From positions 5,408,501 to 5,472,500 of the forward strand of contig NZ_CP034437.1 in NCBI RefSeq assembly GCF_003952225.1: DNA of 64,000 nt, in the 5' to 3' direction. The position numbers and the translations under genes were made by a program. The DNA is from Paenibacillus albus (GTDB taxonomy: Bacteria; Bacillota; Bacilli; Paenibacillales; Paenibacillaceae). The notes below the pieces were generated by a model. It ran no database searches. It saw only the letters and a program-made list of their open reading frames with translations, and was not told the DNA's origin. Shown one piece after another: positions 26,413 to 34,872 of the stretch. Positions within the stretch are counted from its first letter, which is position 1. Each line of letters starts with the position of its first letter.

Positions 26413-27081
26413 TCAAGCCGCATCCTCCACATCTTTTCTTAGTGAGAAGAAGAGAAAAACAGGAAGCGTGCACAGAAAAACGATGCTGGCATAGATGACG
26501 TAATCGTCATAATCATTGCGGAATACGAATGCAAGTGCTGCCGCTACGACAATGCAGCTGGCAATGATAGCGAGCAAGATTGCGCTTGTCCTATTAATTC
26601 TCACATAAGTTCTGCGGGAAGTAGGTACAAAGTCGAAGCCCCAATTCATGATGTAGACCATCCGCGCGATGCCAATCTGAACGAGAAACGTAACAAACTG
26701 AAGTGAGGTTAGAATTGCTCTGCTTCCTTGGATGGTGTCCAGCGATAACCCTCCCACGTAATTCGTTAGCAGAATCAGAATTCCCTGAATCGCAAGCCCC
26801 CCAGCCAATCCAGCGAAATTCATGACGATCGAATGGAATATTGGTACTTGGAACAACACCCACATCACGATAACGAACAGAACAAATTGTATGTAAGTTG
26901 ACAAATCTCCTACAGAAGGATCAAGACGCGTAAAATAGGAAACTTGACTCATAAGCACTGATACAATAACGACATTCATGCTTAGGCGCGTGTACAAGCT
27001 AAATCTGAATAATGCAAACAAAAACAGAAACATGCCAATGTACTCAAAAGTCGATCCAACAACAAACAGTATGTAATCCAT
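26413..27081 (-). CDS. Seven-TM membrane protein next to an AgrD-like peptide (AgrC-sensor-like, no kinase)
   Basis: 222 aa with about seven membrane helices and a short charged tail (RKDVEDAA). It lacks the His and Cys protease motifs of AgrB and any kinase domain, but its layout resembles the membrane sensor half of AgrC-type kinases. The position, upstream of and cotranscribed with the peptide gene, is where AgrB usually sits. The start is uncertain: ATG 27081 begins at the first helix with AAAGGGAG at long spacing, while ATG 27147 would add 22 residues behind a weak AGGG. A GCGGG / CCCGC hairpin lies between the two. It could be a receptor, an exporter or an unrelated partner. Confidence 0.7.
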   Translation of the reverse strand: MDYILFVVGSTFEYIGMFLFLFALFRFSLYTRLSMNVVIVSVLMSQVSYFTRLDPSVGDLSTYIQFVLFVIVMWVLFQVPIFHSIVMNFAGLAGGLAIQGILILLTNYVGGLSLDTIQGSRAILTSLQFVTFLVQIGIARMVYIMNWGFDFVPTSRRTYVRINRTSAILLAIIASCIVVAAALAFVFRNDYDDYVIYASIVFLCTLPVFLFFSLRKDVEDAA

Positions 27082-27186
27082 AGCACCTGCGACTCCCTTT
27101 AATAAGCTGCTGCATGTGCGGGCTGATAGACCCGCTTCCTTCATCATTTTTCCCTACTATATGCGGGATTTCGACTTCCTACCGCC

Positions 27187-27215
27187 ATTATATGTAAAAC
27201 GCGAATATACTTCAA
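27187..27215 (-). promoter_or_regulatory. Sigma-A promoter of the Agr-like unit
   Basis: TTGAAG (27215-27210) and TATAAT (27192-27187) are 17 bp apart, near consensus. The expected start near 27180 leaves a 100-nt leader before ATG 27081. The rest of the 27082-27416 gap holds only this promoter and the terminator of the next gene. Confidence 0.75.
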
Positions 27216-27253
27216 TTACTAAATTCATAGAACCGTTTCATAGGGCTAAAATC

Positions 27254-27300
27254 GCATAAAAAAAGCAGCTGGGCGGGATATTCCCACTCACTGCCAGCTT
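27254..27300 (-). terminator. Terminator of the cystathionine-type gene
   Basis: Imperfect stem (AGCTGG / CCAGCT) with an inner GGGA-ATA-TCCC hairpin, followed on the minus strand by seven T, about 115 bp past the stop at 27417. Confidence 0.7.
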
Positions 27301-27416
27301 AAAACTATTGTTGCCGTTGAAAAAAACGGACAAACGAGCGCGGTAGCCGTTTATGCTGCTTGACCCCGCGCGCGCTATCCGAATTATTGTGAAGGAACGG
27401 CTGATGCTATCGTTTG

Positions 27417-28601
27417 TTAAACACGATCCTGTGATGCGCTGGCCGCTACTTCCTGCCATGTTTCCTGCATATCCCGGATCAGATCATCCGGACTTTCAAG
27501 TCCAATATAAACGCGGACAATCGTTCTGACTTCACCATTAACGGCCGTGTTGCGTCCCACTGTGGCAAGGCTCTCGTACCCGCCCCAGCTGACTGCAATT
27601 TTGAAGAGCTTAAGCTTGGAAGCCCAAGCTTTAAGCAACTCGATGGGCTGTTTGCTCTCGAAGGAGAATAAGCTGCTGTACCCTCTCAGCTGCTTCTTCC
27701 CTAGCTCGTACTGCGGATGTGATGGCAGCCCTGGATGATTCACGCGCTCCACGAATGGACTGGACTCTTCAAGCCAGCTAGCCACTTTTAACCCGCTCGC
27801 TTGGCAGCGCTCCATGCGTACAGGCAGTGTACGCAGACCGCGAAGCACCAGCGAAGCGGTGTGCGCCGTCATAATACCGCCAAAGAGCATGTATTCGTCG
27901 CGGCTAAGCGGCTTCATCAGCTCATTCGAACCCATGACGACGCCGCCAAGCGCATCACTATGGCCTGAAATGTATTTTGTAATCGAATGAACGATAAGGT
28001 CAATACCAAACTCGAGTGGATTTTGGAAGATTGGCGTCGCCCATGTGTTATCAATAATCGTACGTGCGCCGATTCCCTTAGCAAGCTTTGCACAAGCCTC
28101 CAAGTCGATCAATTCAAACATTTGCGTGCTGGGACTTTCCAAGTAGATAAGCTTGGTATTCGGACGGACGGCCGCTTGAACCGATTCATGCCGACTACCC
28201 TCTACAAAAGTTGTTTCCACACCGAAACGCTTCAAATAATCGCCCATTACATGTCTCGCCGGACCATATGCATTGCTGACGCAAACGATGTGATCTCCAG
28301 CCTTCACCGACGAGAAGATCGCCGCGCTGATCGCAGCCATTCCCGAAGCGAAGCAGCGTGCTGCATCAGCGCCCTCTAGCAAAGCAAGCTTCCCTTCAAG
28401 GAACTCGACCGTCGGATTGTTGCCGCGCGAGTAAATATGGCTGCCAAGCTCCTGTTCGAAAGCATGCTCAAATTGCTGATACGTATCGAATGCAAACAAG
28501 CTGTTCTGATAGATTGGAATTTGAATGGCACCGTAATGGCGATCATCGAACTCATCATGCGAAATCGCCGTATACATCTGCTCCAAAGTTAGTTTCGTCA
28601 T
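27417..28601 (-). CDS. PLP-dependent Cys/Met metabolism enzyme (cystathionine gamma-synthase/beta-lyase family)
   Basis: A 394-aa member of the Cys/Met metabolism PLP family. The Schiff-base Lys is in VHSITKYISGHSD (~207). The phosphate-binding region is ASGMAAISAA (~85) and IDNTWATP lies at ~188. ATG 28601 follows AAGGAG at ten bases. It makes or cleaves cystathionine-like thioethers in the cytosol; synthase, beta-lyase and gamma-lyase activities cannot be told apart here. It lies 45 bp downstream of the third sugar permease pair with no terminator between, so it may share that transcript, which would be an odd partner for sugar uptake. Confidence 0.9.
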   Translation of the reverse strand: MTKLTLEQMYTAISHDEFDDRHYGAIQIPIYQNSLFAFDTYQQFEHAFEQELGSHIYSRGNNPTVEFLEGKLALLEGADAARCFASGMAAISAAIFSSVKAGDHIVCVSNAYGPARHVMGDYLKRFGVETTFVEGSRHESVQAAVRPNTKLIYLESPSTQMFELIDLEACAKLAKGIGARTIIDNTWATPIFQNPLEFGIDLIVHSITKYISGHSDALGGVVMGSNELMKPLSRDEYMLFGGIMTAHTASLVLRGLRTLPVRMERCQASGLKVASWLEESSPFVERVNHPGLPSHPQYELGKKQLRGYSSLFSFESKQPIELLKAWASKLKLFKIAVSWGGYESLATVGRNTAVNGEVRTIVRVYIGLESPDDLIRDMQETWQEVAASASQDRV

Positions 28602-28646
28602 AATTATAGGTCTCCTTGAATGGTCGATCTTGATTGTATCCTGTAC

Positions 28647-29474
28647 TTAACCTTTTTCCGCACCTTGCGTCAATCCTTCTACAATAAAGCGCTGCGCGAT
28701 CGCGAATACGATAATCGTAGGAATAACGGACAACACGGTTCCGGCCGACATTGCGCCCCAGTCGATGTCAAACTTCATAACGAAGGAGTTCATCGCAACA
28801 GGCAGCGTCTTGCTGGATTCGCTGTCAATAAACATAACGGCCATAATCAGCTCATTCCAGTTGTTTACGAATGCGAATATGAACGTTGCTGCGATACCTG
28901 GCAGCATGACCGGAATAATGACGCGGAATAATGCCGTAATTCGAGAGCAGCCATCGATCATTGCCGCTTCCTCTAAGCTCGAAGGAATGCGCTGGAAGAA
29001 CCCTCTAAGCATAATCGTTGAGAACGGGATGCTGCCTACTGTGTAAATAAGTACGAGTGATGATAGATGATTCGTTAAGTGCATACTCGACATCATCTTA
29101 TAAAGTACGATAAGCGCGCCGATACCCGGCAGCATTTGAGTCAGGAAGAACCCGAACATAATATGCTTATGACCTTTGAACTTAAACCGCGCAAGCACGT
29201 AGCCGCTCAAGATCGAAATCAGAATTACGCAAGCTGCTGCACCCATGGATACAAGCAAGCTGTTGAAGATATACACGCCAAAGTTCGAGAACTGAAACAG
29301 CTTCTTATAGTTATCGAATGTTAATGTTTCCGGCCAATAATGTAGCGGAAAACTGAAGATTTGTTTCTGCGGCTTCAAGGAAGTAATAATGATCCAATAA
29401 AGCGGGAACAACATCACGACAGCGTGAAGTGTCAAGTATACAACTTTAGCGCTTATTAGCAGCTTCTTCTGCAT
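28647..29474 (-). CDS. Carbohydrate ABC transporter permease, MalG type
   Basis: A 275-aa CUT1 permease with six membrane segments. The EAA loop reads EEAAMIDGCSRITALFRVII (~168-187). GGGGGA precedes ATG 29474, one base after the stop of the MalF-type gene. Second permease of operon 3. No ATPase gene is nearby. Confidence 0.92.
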   Translation of the reverse strand: MQKKLLISAKVVYLTLHAVVMLFPLYWIIITSLKPQKQIFSFPLHYWPETLTFDNYKKLFQFSNFGVYIFNSLLVSMGAAACVILISILSGYVLARFKFKGHKHIMFGFFLTQMLPGIGALIVLYKMMSSMHLTNHLSSLVLIYTVGSIPFSTIMLRGFFQRIPSSLEEAAMIDGCSRITALFRVIIPVMLPGIAATFIFAFVNNWNELIMAVMFIDSESSKTLPVAMNSFVMKFDIDWGAMSAGTVLSVIPTIIVFAIAQRFIVEGLTQGAEKG

Positions 29475-29475
29475 C

Positions 29476-30411
29476 TTAGAAGTCCCCCGCTTTCTCTGAT
29501 TTTGTCGCGAACAGGTAGAAGAGTGTGTAGAGCATCAGCATGACCATCATAACGATACCCACTGCCGAACCAAGTCCATATTCGCCGTTTCCAAACACTT
29601 TAGAAAGCATGAATGAAGAGACGATATTGGTCATGCCTGCCGGACCGCCATTCGTCATCGAGTAAATCAATGTCGGATCGCTGAAGATCCAGATTACGCG
29701 AAGCAAAGTCGTCGTAATGATCGTCGGCATGATATAAGGAATGATAACGTTAATCAATTTGCGCATCCAGCCTGCTCCGTCGATATCGGCAGCCTCGAAC
29801 AATTCGCCAGGTATCGATTGCAATGCAGCGAGCAGCATAATTGCGAAAAATGCTATACCGTACCATACATTTGCGCTAATTACGGAGAACATCGCCCAGT
29901 GGGGATCGGACAAGAAGCCGATACGTTCTTTAATAATTCCGGAGCGAAGCAATAGATCGTTGACTACCCCGATCTGGGAGTTGTAAAGCCATTTAAAGAT
30001 CAAACCAATAAGGAAGCCGGAAAGTGCCCAAGAATAGAATACAAGACCCTGGTAGACGCCTCTGCCTTTGAAAGGCTTATTCAATACAAGTGCAAGAATG
30101 AATCCAAGAACAAATTGTGCAATTAAAGAGTAGAACACCCATTTCAAGCTGTTCTTCAGAGCCGTAATAAATTGATTGTCATGGAATATCGTTCTAAAGT
30201 TATCCAAGCCGATAAACTTGACGTTCTTCACATTCATCAAGTTGTAATCTTGGAACGCGAGCGTGATACCTTTAACAACGGGATAATAAGTAAAGGTTAA
30301 AACGAGAATGATAACAGGGAGCAAACAGAGCCAAATAAACCACAGCTGTGACGAAAATCTGGTTTTCTTCCCCTTGTTCTCAGCCGAACCAGTTGGGACT
30401 TTCGTTTCCAT
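29476..30411 (-). CDS. Sugar ABC transporter permease, MalF type
   Basis: A 311-aa CUT1 permease. A short basic cytoplasmic N-terminus is followed by six membrane segments, and the EAA loop FEAADIDGAGWMRKLINVII lies at ~202-221. ATG 30411 follows AAGGAGGG. It lies 62 bp after the binding-protein gene, across a hairpin with a U-tract (30429-30466) that may reduce permease expression. Confidence 0.92.
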   Translation of the reverse strand: METKVPTGSAENKGKKTRFSSQLWFIWLCLLPVIILVLTFTYYPVVKGITLAFQDYNLMNVKNVKFIGLDNFRTIFHDNQFITALKNSLKWVFYSLIAQFVLGFILALVLNKPFKGRGVYQGLVFYSWALSGFLIGLIFKWLYNSQIGVVNDLLLRSGIIKERIGFLSDPHWAMFSVISANVWYGIAFFAIMLLAALQSIPGELFEAADIDGAGWMRKLINVIIPYIMPTIITTTLLRVIWIFSDPTLIYSMTNGGPAGMTNIVSSFMLSKVFGNGEYGLGSAVGIVMMVMLMLYTLFYLFATKSEKAGDF

Positions 30412-30428
30412 AAATTAACCCTCCTTAT

Positions 30429-30466
30429 TAAAAAAGGGTGATGGACAGCGGGAGCCACCCATCACC
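30429..30466 (-). terminator. Intercistronic attenuator-like hairpin
   Basis: Stem GGTGATGG / CCATCACC with a 14-nt loop, followed on the minus strand by CTTTTTT, located just after the binding-protein gene and before the permeases. Probably a leaky terminator giving excess binding protein. Confidence 0.65.
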
Positions 30467-30473
30467 AAACGCA

Positions 30474-31829
30474 TTACTTCGCGCTTTTCGCTTTTACGTC
30501 TTGCCAGTATTTATCCAAAACTTTAACCGTATCGTCAGTCGATGCTTGGTCAAGGAGCCATGCTTGCGTGCTCTTCATGAGAACGTCGCCGTAGTCTCCA
30601 GTTTGGTAAGCGTAGTTCGGTTTGAGCGGAATGTAATCTTCCGGCTTCGTGTTCATTTCAAGCAAAGTCGCATATGGACCTTCTTGGAAGTACGGATCTT
30701 CGGATGCTGTAGAGTGGATTGGAAGCAAGCCGAATGCTTTACAGAAAGGCGTGTTCTCTGCAGGACTCGACAAGAACTCGATCAGCTTCCAAGCTTCATC
30801 TTTATGCTTGGAGAAGGACGTCATGCCCCAACCAGCTGCACCGATGCCGTAGAACGTTTTGCCAGTAGGACCTACAGGCAGGAATGTGGAAGCCCAAGTT
30901 CCTTTTTCCATCTTCTCATTCAGAACGCCGATAACGTCCGGATCTTGCATCAGCATTGCCGTTACGCCGGAAGTAAACGCTTGTACTTGCTCAGCGAAGC
31001 CCCAGTTGATGGAGTCTTTAGGTGAAGTATCTTTGAAGATTTTCTTATAAAGCTCCATGCCTTCTTTCGCTTCAGGCGAACCAAACATCGAAGTTTTGCC
31101 GTCTTTCAGGAAGTGGCCGTCTGCTTCATCCAGATTCGCTCCGTTGTAGCTTTGCACGATGCCATCTACGTAACCGGAGCCGCCAGGGCCGCCGCGGAAC
31201 GAGAAGCCGTAATGGTTCTTGCTTGGATCAGTCAGCTTTTTACCCGCATTGTATACATCTTCCCATGTCTTCGGTGCGGCAAGGCCAGCAGCGTCGAACC
31301 AATCTTTGCGGTAGAACATTTGACGCTCATACATACCGTTTGCGATAAAGTAAGGCTTATCAGCGATCGAAGCTACTGTCTTAGCAGCTTGTGAGACCGT
31401 AGCATAATCTGCCCATTTAGCCGCATATGGCTCAAGGTTTTCAACATATCCGTTTGTAACGTCTTCATTAATTGTCGCGTCACGCACTTCAAGGACATCA
31501 AGGTTCTCGCCTGCGCTAAGCATCGTGCGGATCTTATTGTCTGCTTGGTCGAATGGCGGCGAGATCAGCTCTACCTTAATATTCGGGTTCGCAGCTTCGA
31601 AGCGCTTAATCGATTGATTCAGAAGGTCCGTACGAGCAGGACTTGTTAAGCTCTCAATCATGCGAAGAGTTACCTTTTCTTGCTTGCCTGCGTTGTTGCT
31701 CTGTGCAGCATTGTTCGAACCTGCATTTGAAGAATCATTGCTGTTGCCGCCGCATGCGGATAGCATACCTGCCATCACCGTAGTAGCGAGACCGAGATAC
31801 AAATACTTCGACTTCTTAGTTACTCCCAT
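30474..31829 (-). CDS. Extracellular sugar-binding lipoprotein (ABC family 1)
   Basis: 451 aa. ATG 31829 follows GGAGGG. The signal peptide ends in MLSAC (Cys26), then an Asn/Ser/Ala linker and a type-1 binding fold with VTLRMIESL at the first strand and TSFSKHKDEAWKLIEFL (~330-346). First gene of operon 3. A 13-bp palindrome (32009-32021), identical to one in front of the GntR gene above it, lies 180 bp upstream and is the likely operator. Confidence 0.93.
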   Translation of the reverse strand: MGVTKKSKYLYLGLATTVMAGMLSACGGNSNDSSNAGSNNAAQSNNAGKQEKVTLRMIESLTSPARTDLLNQSIKRFEAANPNIKVELISPPFDQADNKIRTMLSAGENLDVLEVRDATINEDVTNGYVENLEPYAAKWADYATVSQAAKTVASIADKPYFIANGMYERQMFYRKDWFDAAGLAAPKTWEDVYNAGKKLTDPSKNHYGFSFRGGPGGSGYVDGIVQSYNGANLDEADGHFLKDGKTSMFGSPEAKEGMELYKKIFKDTSPKDSINWGFAEQVQAFTSGVTAMLMQDPDVIGVLNEKMEKGTWASTFLPVGPTGKTFYGIGAAGWGMTSFSKHKDEAWKLIEFLSSPAENTPFCKAFGLLPIHSTASEDPYFQEGPYATLLEMNTKPEDYIPLKPNYAYQTGDYGDVLMKSTQAWLLDQASTDDTVKVLDKYWQDVKAKSAK

Positions 31830-32008
31830 GAGAAACCCTCCACATTCAATTTGATCGATGAGTACTGGGAAATCTTTGGCGATCGAACGCGTAATCGCTT
31901 ACACGCCAATCATGGAATGAAACGTAGTTCGTCTTTCAATTCTGAATATTTGTACAACTCTTTCTAAAAAAATTGCCCCCAACACCAATCCATGTATCAC
32001 ACAGTCAT

Positions 32009-32021
32009 CCTGTCTGATAGG
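32009..32021. promoter_or_regulatory. GntR operator CCTGTCTGATAGG (sugar ABC operon)
   Basis: Palindrome of form CCTRTCWGAYAGG upstream of the binding-protein gene. The same 13 bases recur at 32779-32791. A near-cre TGAAAGCGTTTTAA at 32033-32046 may add catabolite control. Confidence 0.7.
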
Positions 32022-32069
32022 TTGATTATAGATGAAAGCGTTTTAATGTGTCAATAACAATTCGACAGA

Positions 32070-32750
32070 TTATTTTGCGTTTTTAATTTGCGCCTCGATG
32101 CAGTCCATCAGCTTATCGAACTCTTCCATCGCGACCTTCGTATCATGTGCAGCAATACCGGCAAACATTGTAAGATGGAACGGATACGTCTCATCAAACA
32201 GCGCTTTGTCACCTAGCGGATCATTGAAGAACTTCTCATAAAGGCCTGAGATCGAATCCAATACCGTCTCCAGAATCGGATTCTTGGCTGCTTTGATAAT
32301 ATAACGATGGAACATTAAATCGACTTGTGACGTATCCTTATTCGCTTCCTTCAGAATGCGGTATTCCTCCAGGCATTCCTCAACTTCCTTGATCTGTTTG
32401 CTCGTGATCCTCACCGAAGCAAGGGCTACAGCTTGTCCTTCAAGCGCTCTGCGCACTTCAAGAATGTTGAGCAAGAAATTGCGCTCACGCTCGATCTTCA
32501 CTTTGCCGGTAAAACGAAACGTGTTCACGTCTTTCACGAAGATGCCCTTCCCATTATGAACTTGAATAATGTCCATCGCTTCCAGATAACGAAGCGCCTC
32601 GCGCAGCGACGAACGCCCTACGCCGAACATATTCGTCATTTCTTCTACAGACGGCAGCTTGTCCCCTTCGGAAAGTTCATGCTCTTGGATGAAGTTTTGA
32701 ATCTCTTGCGATACTTGCTCATGCACCAGTATTTTCTGAATCTTCCCCAT
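32070..32750 (-). CDS. FadR/GntR-family regulator (FCD domain)
   Basis: 226 aa. ATG 32750 is used because it starts at the winged helix-turn-helix (KILVHEQVSQEIQNFIQ; recognition region FGVGRSSLREALRYLEA ~39-55). The upstream in-frame stretch overlaps the operator region. The all-helical FCD ligand domain (~85-225) carries metal-type His residues (DLMFHRYIIKA, YPFHLTMFAGI). Identical palindromes before this gene and before operon 3 suggest it represses both itself and the sugar operon. Confidence 0.93.
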   Translation of the reverse strand: MGKIQKILVHEQVSQEIQNFIQEHELSEGDKLPSVEEMTNMFGVGRSSLREALRYLEAMDIIQVHNGKGIFVKDVNTFRFTGKVKIERERNFLLNILEVRRALEGQAVALASVRITSKQIKEVEECLEEYRILKEANKDTSQVDLMFHRYIIKAAKNPILETVLDSISGLYEKFFNDPLGDKALFDETYPFHLTMFAGIAAHDTKVAMEEFDKLMDCIEAQIKNAK

Positions 32751-32778
32751 TAATTTGGCCTCATCCCTTCGCCTAACT

Positions 32779-32791
32779 ACCTGTCTGATAG
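32779..32791. promoter_or_regulatory. GntR operator CCTGTCTGATAGG (autoregulatory copy)
   Basis: Identical to 32009-32021, 28 bp upstream of the GntR start. Confidence 0.7.
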
Positions 32792-32959
32792 GTACATAGT
32801 AAGCGAAGAAAAGTTGCCATGTCAACTGGAATTCTCTTGTGCTGGCCGCCATTGCGCCTAAGGAAACTTTCGCTTATCATTGGAAAAGAAAGCGTTTTAT
32901 ACTTTCTGGTTCCCATCTTATACGAAATGGTACTACACATGCAAAGGGGAATTGTACCC

Positions 32960-33736
32960 ATGCGATTGAAGTTCGAATTTCTATACCGGTCGCTCCGCGC
33001 GAAGCAAACCTATATCTCTCATCACACCCATCATTGTTATGAGGTCGTCTATTACATAAACGGCAATGGGAGCACGGAGATCGGCAATACGAAGCATCAC
33101 TTCGGCGCCGGAAGCTTCTGCCTTATTCGTCCGGGAACACGCCATGACGAGCGCCGAATTCAAGATACTGACGTTATCTTCGTCGGTTTTACTTGCGATG
33201 AGGATTCGCTTGAGCTGCAGGAAGGTATGTTCCAGGACGATGATTCTGTTATCCTGCCCCTGCTCGAAGCGCTCTATGACGAGTACTCGAGCCAAAAGAC
33301 GCACTACTCGATTATGCTCGATTACATGATTGGCCGACTTGCGGTGGAATTATCGAGGCAGAAACAGCAGCTGTGGTCGATGCGCACCGGAGGGAAGAAG
33401 CTCGTCACCTTCCAGCGATATATCGACAATCACTTCCACGAGAAGCTGAACCTTGGCGTTATGGCGGAGAATTTCGGCTACAGCTATGATCGGTTTCGTC
33501 ATCTGTTCAAGGAAGAATTCGGAGTCTCGCCACAGCAATATGTCCTTCAGAGACGGATAGCTAACAGCTGCGAGCTGCTTGTGAAGACGGATTTGTCCGT
33601 GCTCGATATCTCGGTACGCTCCGGCTTCTCGACCGACGCTCAGTTCTGCAAGCTGTTCAAACGAGAAACCGGAGAATCGCCCAGACAATACCGGTCAAGC
33701 AGGCGCACATTGCCTGAGGTGCTTAGCGGAAGCTAA
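32960..33736 (+). CDS. AraC-family transcriptional regulator
   Basis: 258 aa. ATG 32960 follows AAAGGGG; upstream codons run through the promoter shared with the GntR gene and are not used. The N-terminal cupin-like sensor (~1-140) includes HHTHHCYEVVYYINGNG and the C-terminal AraC DNA-binding domain (~160-255) includes FGYSYDRFRHLFKEEFG and SGFSTDAQFCKLFKRETG. It is divergent from the GntR gene and may control operon 3 or the isomerase genes that follow. Confidence 0.93.
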   Translation: MRLKFEFLYRSLRAKQTYISHHTHHCYEVVYYINGNGSTEIGNTKHHFGAGSFCLIRPGTRHDERRIQDTDVIFVGFTCDEDSLELQEGMFQDDDSVILPLLEALYDEYSSQKTHYSIMLDYMIGRLAVELSRQKQQLWSMRTGGKKLVTFQRYIDNHFHEKLNLGVMAENFGYSYDRFRHLFKEEFGVSPQQYVLQRRIANSCELLVKTDLSVLDISVRSGFSTDAQFCKLFKRETGESPRQYRSSRRTLPEVLSGS

Positions 33737-33796
33737 AAAAAGCGGCTGTAACGAGGAATTGCATCATGCGATGCTTCCTTCGTTGCCAGCCGCTTT
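33735..33796. terminator. Bidirectional terminator between convergent genes
   Basis: Long stem AAAGCGGCTG / CAGCCGCTTT with inner pairing around GCATC-ATGC-GATGC. A T-rich end is present on both strands. It serves the AraC gene (plus) and the dehydrogenase-like gene (minus). Confidence 0.8.
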
Positions 33797-33838
33797 CTCT
33801 CCTATTTATCATTTCCCCGGAAATATCCGTGCCTCGGC

Positions 33839-34708
33839 TTAGAGCTGAACAGCCGGTTTCTCGTCCAGATGAAGCATAAGACGAAGCACCTCATCGAGCG
33901 ATTCCTTCGTGAATACTTGCTTCCAATCCGGCTTGAATATCTTCTCGAAACCGTACTCAATCGCAACCTTAGCCGCATCCGAGAACGGATTAACGTTATT
34001 GAACGCAATCGCAAGCGGAATCTGGATATGACCGAGCATGAAAGAGCGGGCGGCCGCTTCAGGAACGCCCATTCGGATGACCTCATCCATCGCCTCTTTC
34101 ATAATACATGCCGCCGCTGCGGCTACCACCTCTGCAGCAGCCGGCTCCAGCAGCGCCATCTGCTCCACAGTGATCCGGTGACAGCTTATTACCGGCGCAA
34201 ACATCTGAATACAGATCTGCTCCGCCTGATCAAAGAGGTCTGGTCGCCCTTGATGCAGCGCAATGACGATATCCTGCTTTGCCGCGATGCCGCCGAACAT
34301 ATCTTTGCGCGCCTCCGGCGTATCCTGCTCCTCGAACAAGGCGGGATGGCACGGATGCGTAACAACGAAGGTGCAATCTTCGCGCAGCGCCACTTGATTC
34401 GCATAAGCTGCTGCCGGATCCAGTACGATAACGGTCGTATTTGGACGCAGCCTCGGAACAATAACCTCCGACAGCGGTCCAATGACAGCGTCCGGAACCG
34501 CTAATATTACGAAATCCGCAGCAGCTAGCGCCTCATCGTTCGGCGTTACTGCAAGTCCTCGCTCGGCAATGCGAGCTTTGCCGGTTTCCGATTGTTCGCA
34601 CAGCAGCAGCCTGTAATCAGCTGATCTCAAATTATCGGTAATCCGGGAGCCCATTTTCCCGCCTGCTCCTATTAGCGCAACTGTCGCTTGCCCTGCTGAA
34701 TCGCTCAT
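33839..34708 (-). CDS. NAD(P)-binding oxidoreductase with phosphogluconate-dehydrogenase-like C-terminal domain
   Basis: 289 aa. The N-terminal Rossmann domain starts ATVALIGAGGKMGSRI (~8-23). The C-terminal helical domain (~165-285) resembles the 6-phosphogluconate dehydrogenase C-terminal family also found in D-apionate oxidoisomerase, a sugar-acid enzyme. HPCHPALF (~119) and GHIQIPLAIAFN (~239) are likely active-site strips. AAGGAG precedes ATG 34708. It is divergent from an isomerase and GntR pair, consistent with a sugar-acid pathway. The exact reaction is unknown. Confidence 0.8.
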   Translation of the reverse strand: MSDSAGQATVALIGAGGKMGSRITDNLRSADYRLLLCEQSETGKARIAERGLAVTPNDEALAAADFVILAVPDAVIGPLSEVIVPRLRPNTTVIVLDPAAAYANQVALREDCTFVVTHPCHPALFEEQDTPEARKDMFGGIAAKQDIVIALHQGRPDLFDQAEQICIQMFAPVISCHRITVEQMALLEPAAAEVVAAAAACIMKEAMDEVIRMGVPEAAARSFMLGHIQIPLAIAFNNVNPFSDAAKVAIEYGFEKIFKPDWKQVFTKESLDEVLRLMLHLDEKPAVQL

Positions 34709-34783
34709 GATACCCGCTCCTTCTTGAATAAATCGGATGATAAATTAAGCATAACGGATCGGGTCAAAGCTATCAATACAAAT

Positions 34784-34791
34784 TGTATACA
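34784..34791. promoter_or_regulatory. TGTATACA palindrome in divergent promoter region
   Basis: TTGTATACAT lies between the dehydrogenase-like gene and the isomerase/GntR pair. FCD-type GntR proteins often bind TTGTATACAA-like sites, so the GntR at 35699-36334 is the natural candidate. Confidence 0.45.
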
Positions 34792-34872
34792 TTTCATATA
34801 TATTTATTGCTCTTCCGCGCGAATCCTGCTATTCTAGCATCACAAAGCGCCATGCCAAGGAGGAAAGTTACG

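Noticed and set aside
26413..27081. AgrB protease
   Set aside because: The position fits, but the conserved catalytic His and Cys motif is missing and the helix pattern looks like an AgrC sensor domain.
28602..28646. SAM riboswitch or T-box before the Cys/Met enzyme
   Set aside because: The gap is only 45 bp, too short for either structure.
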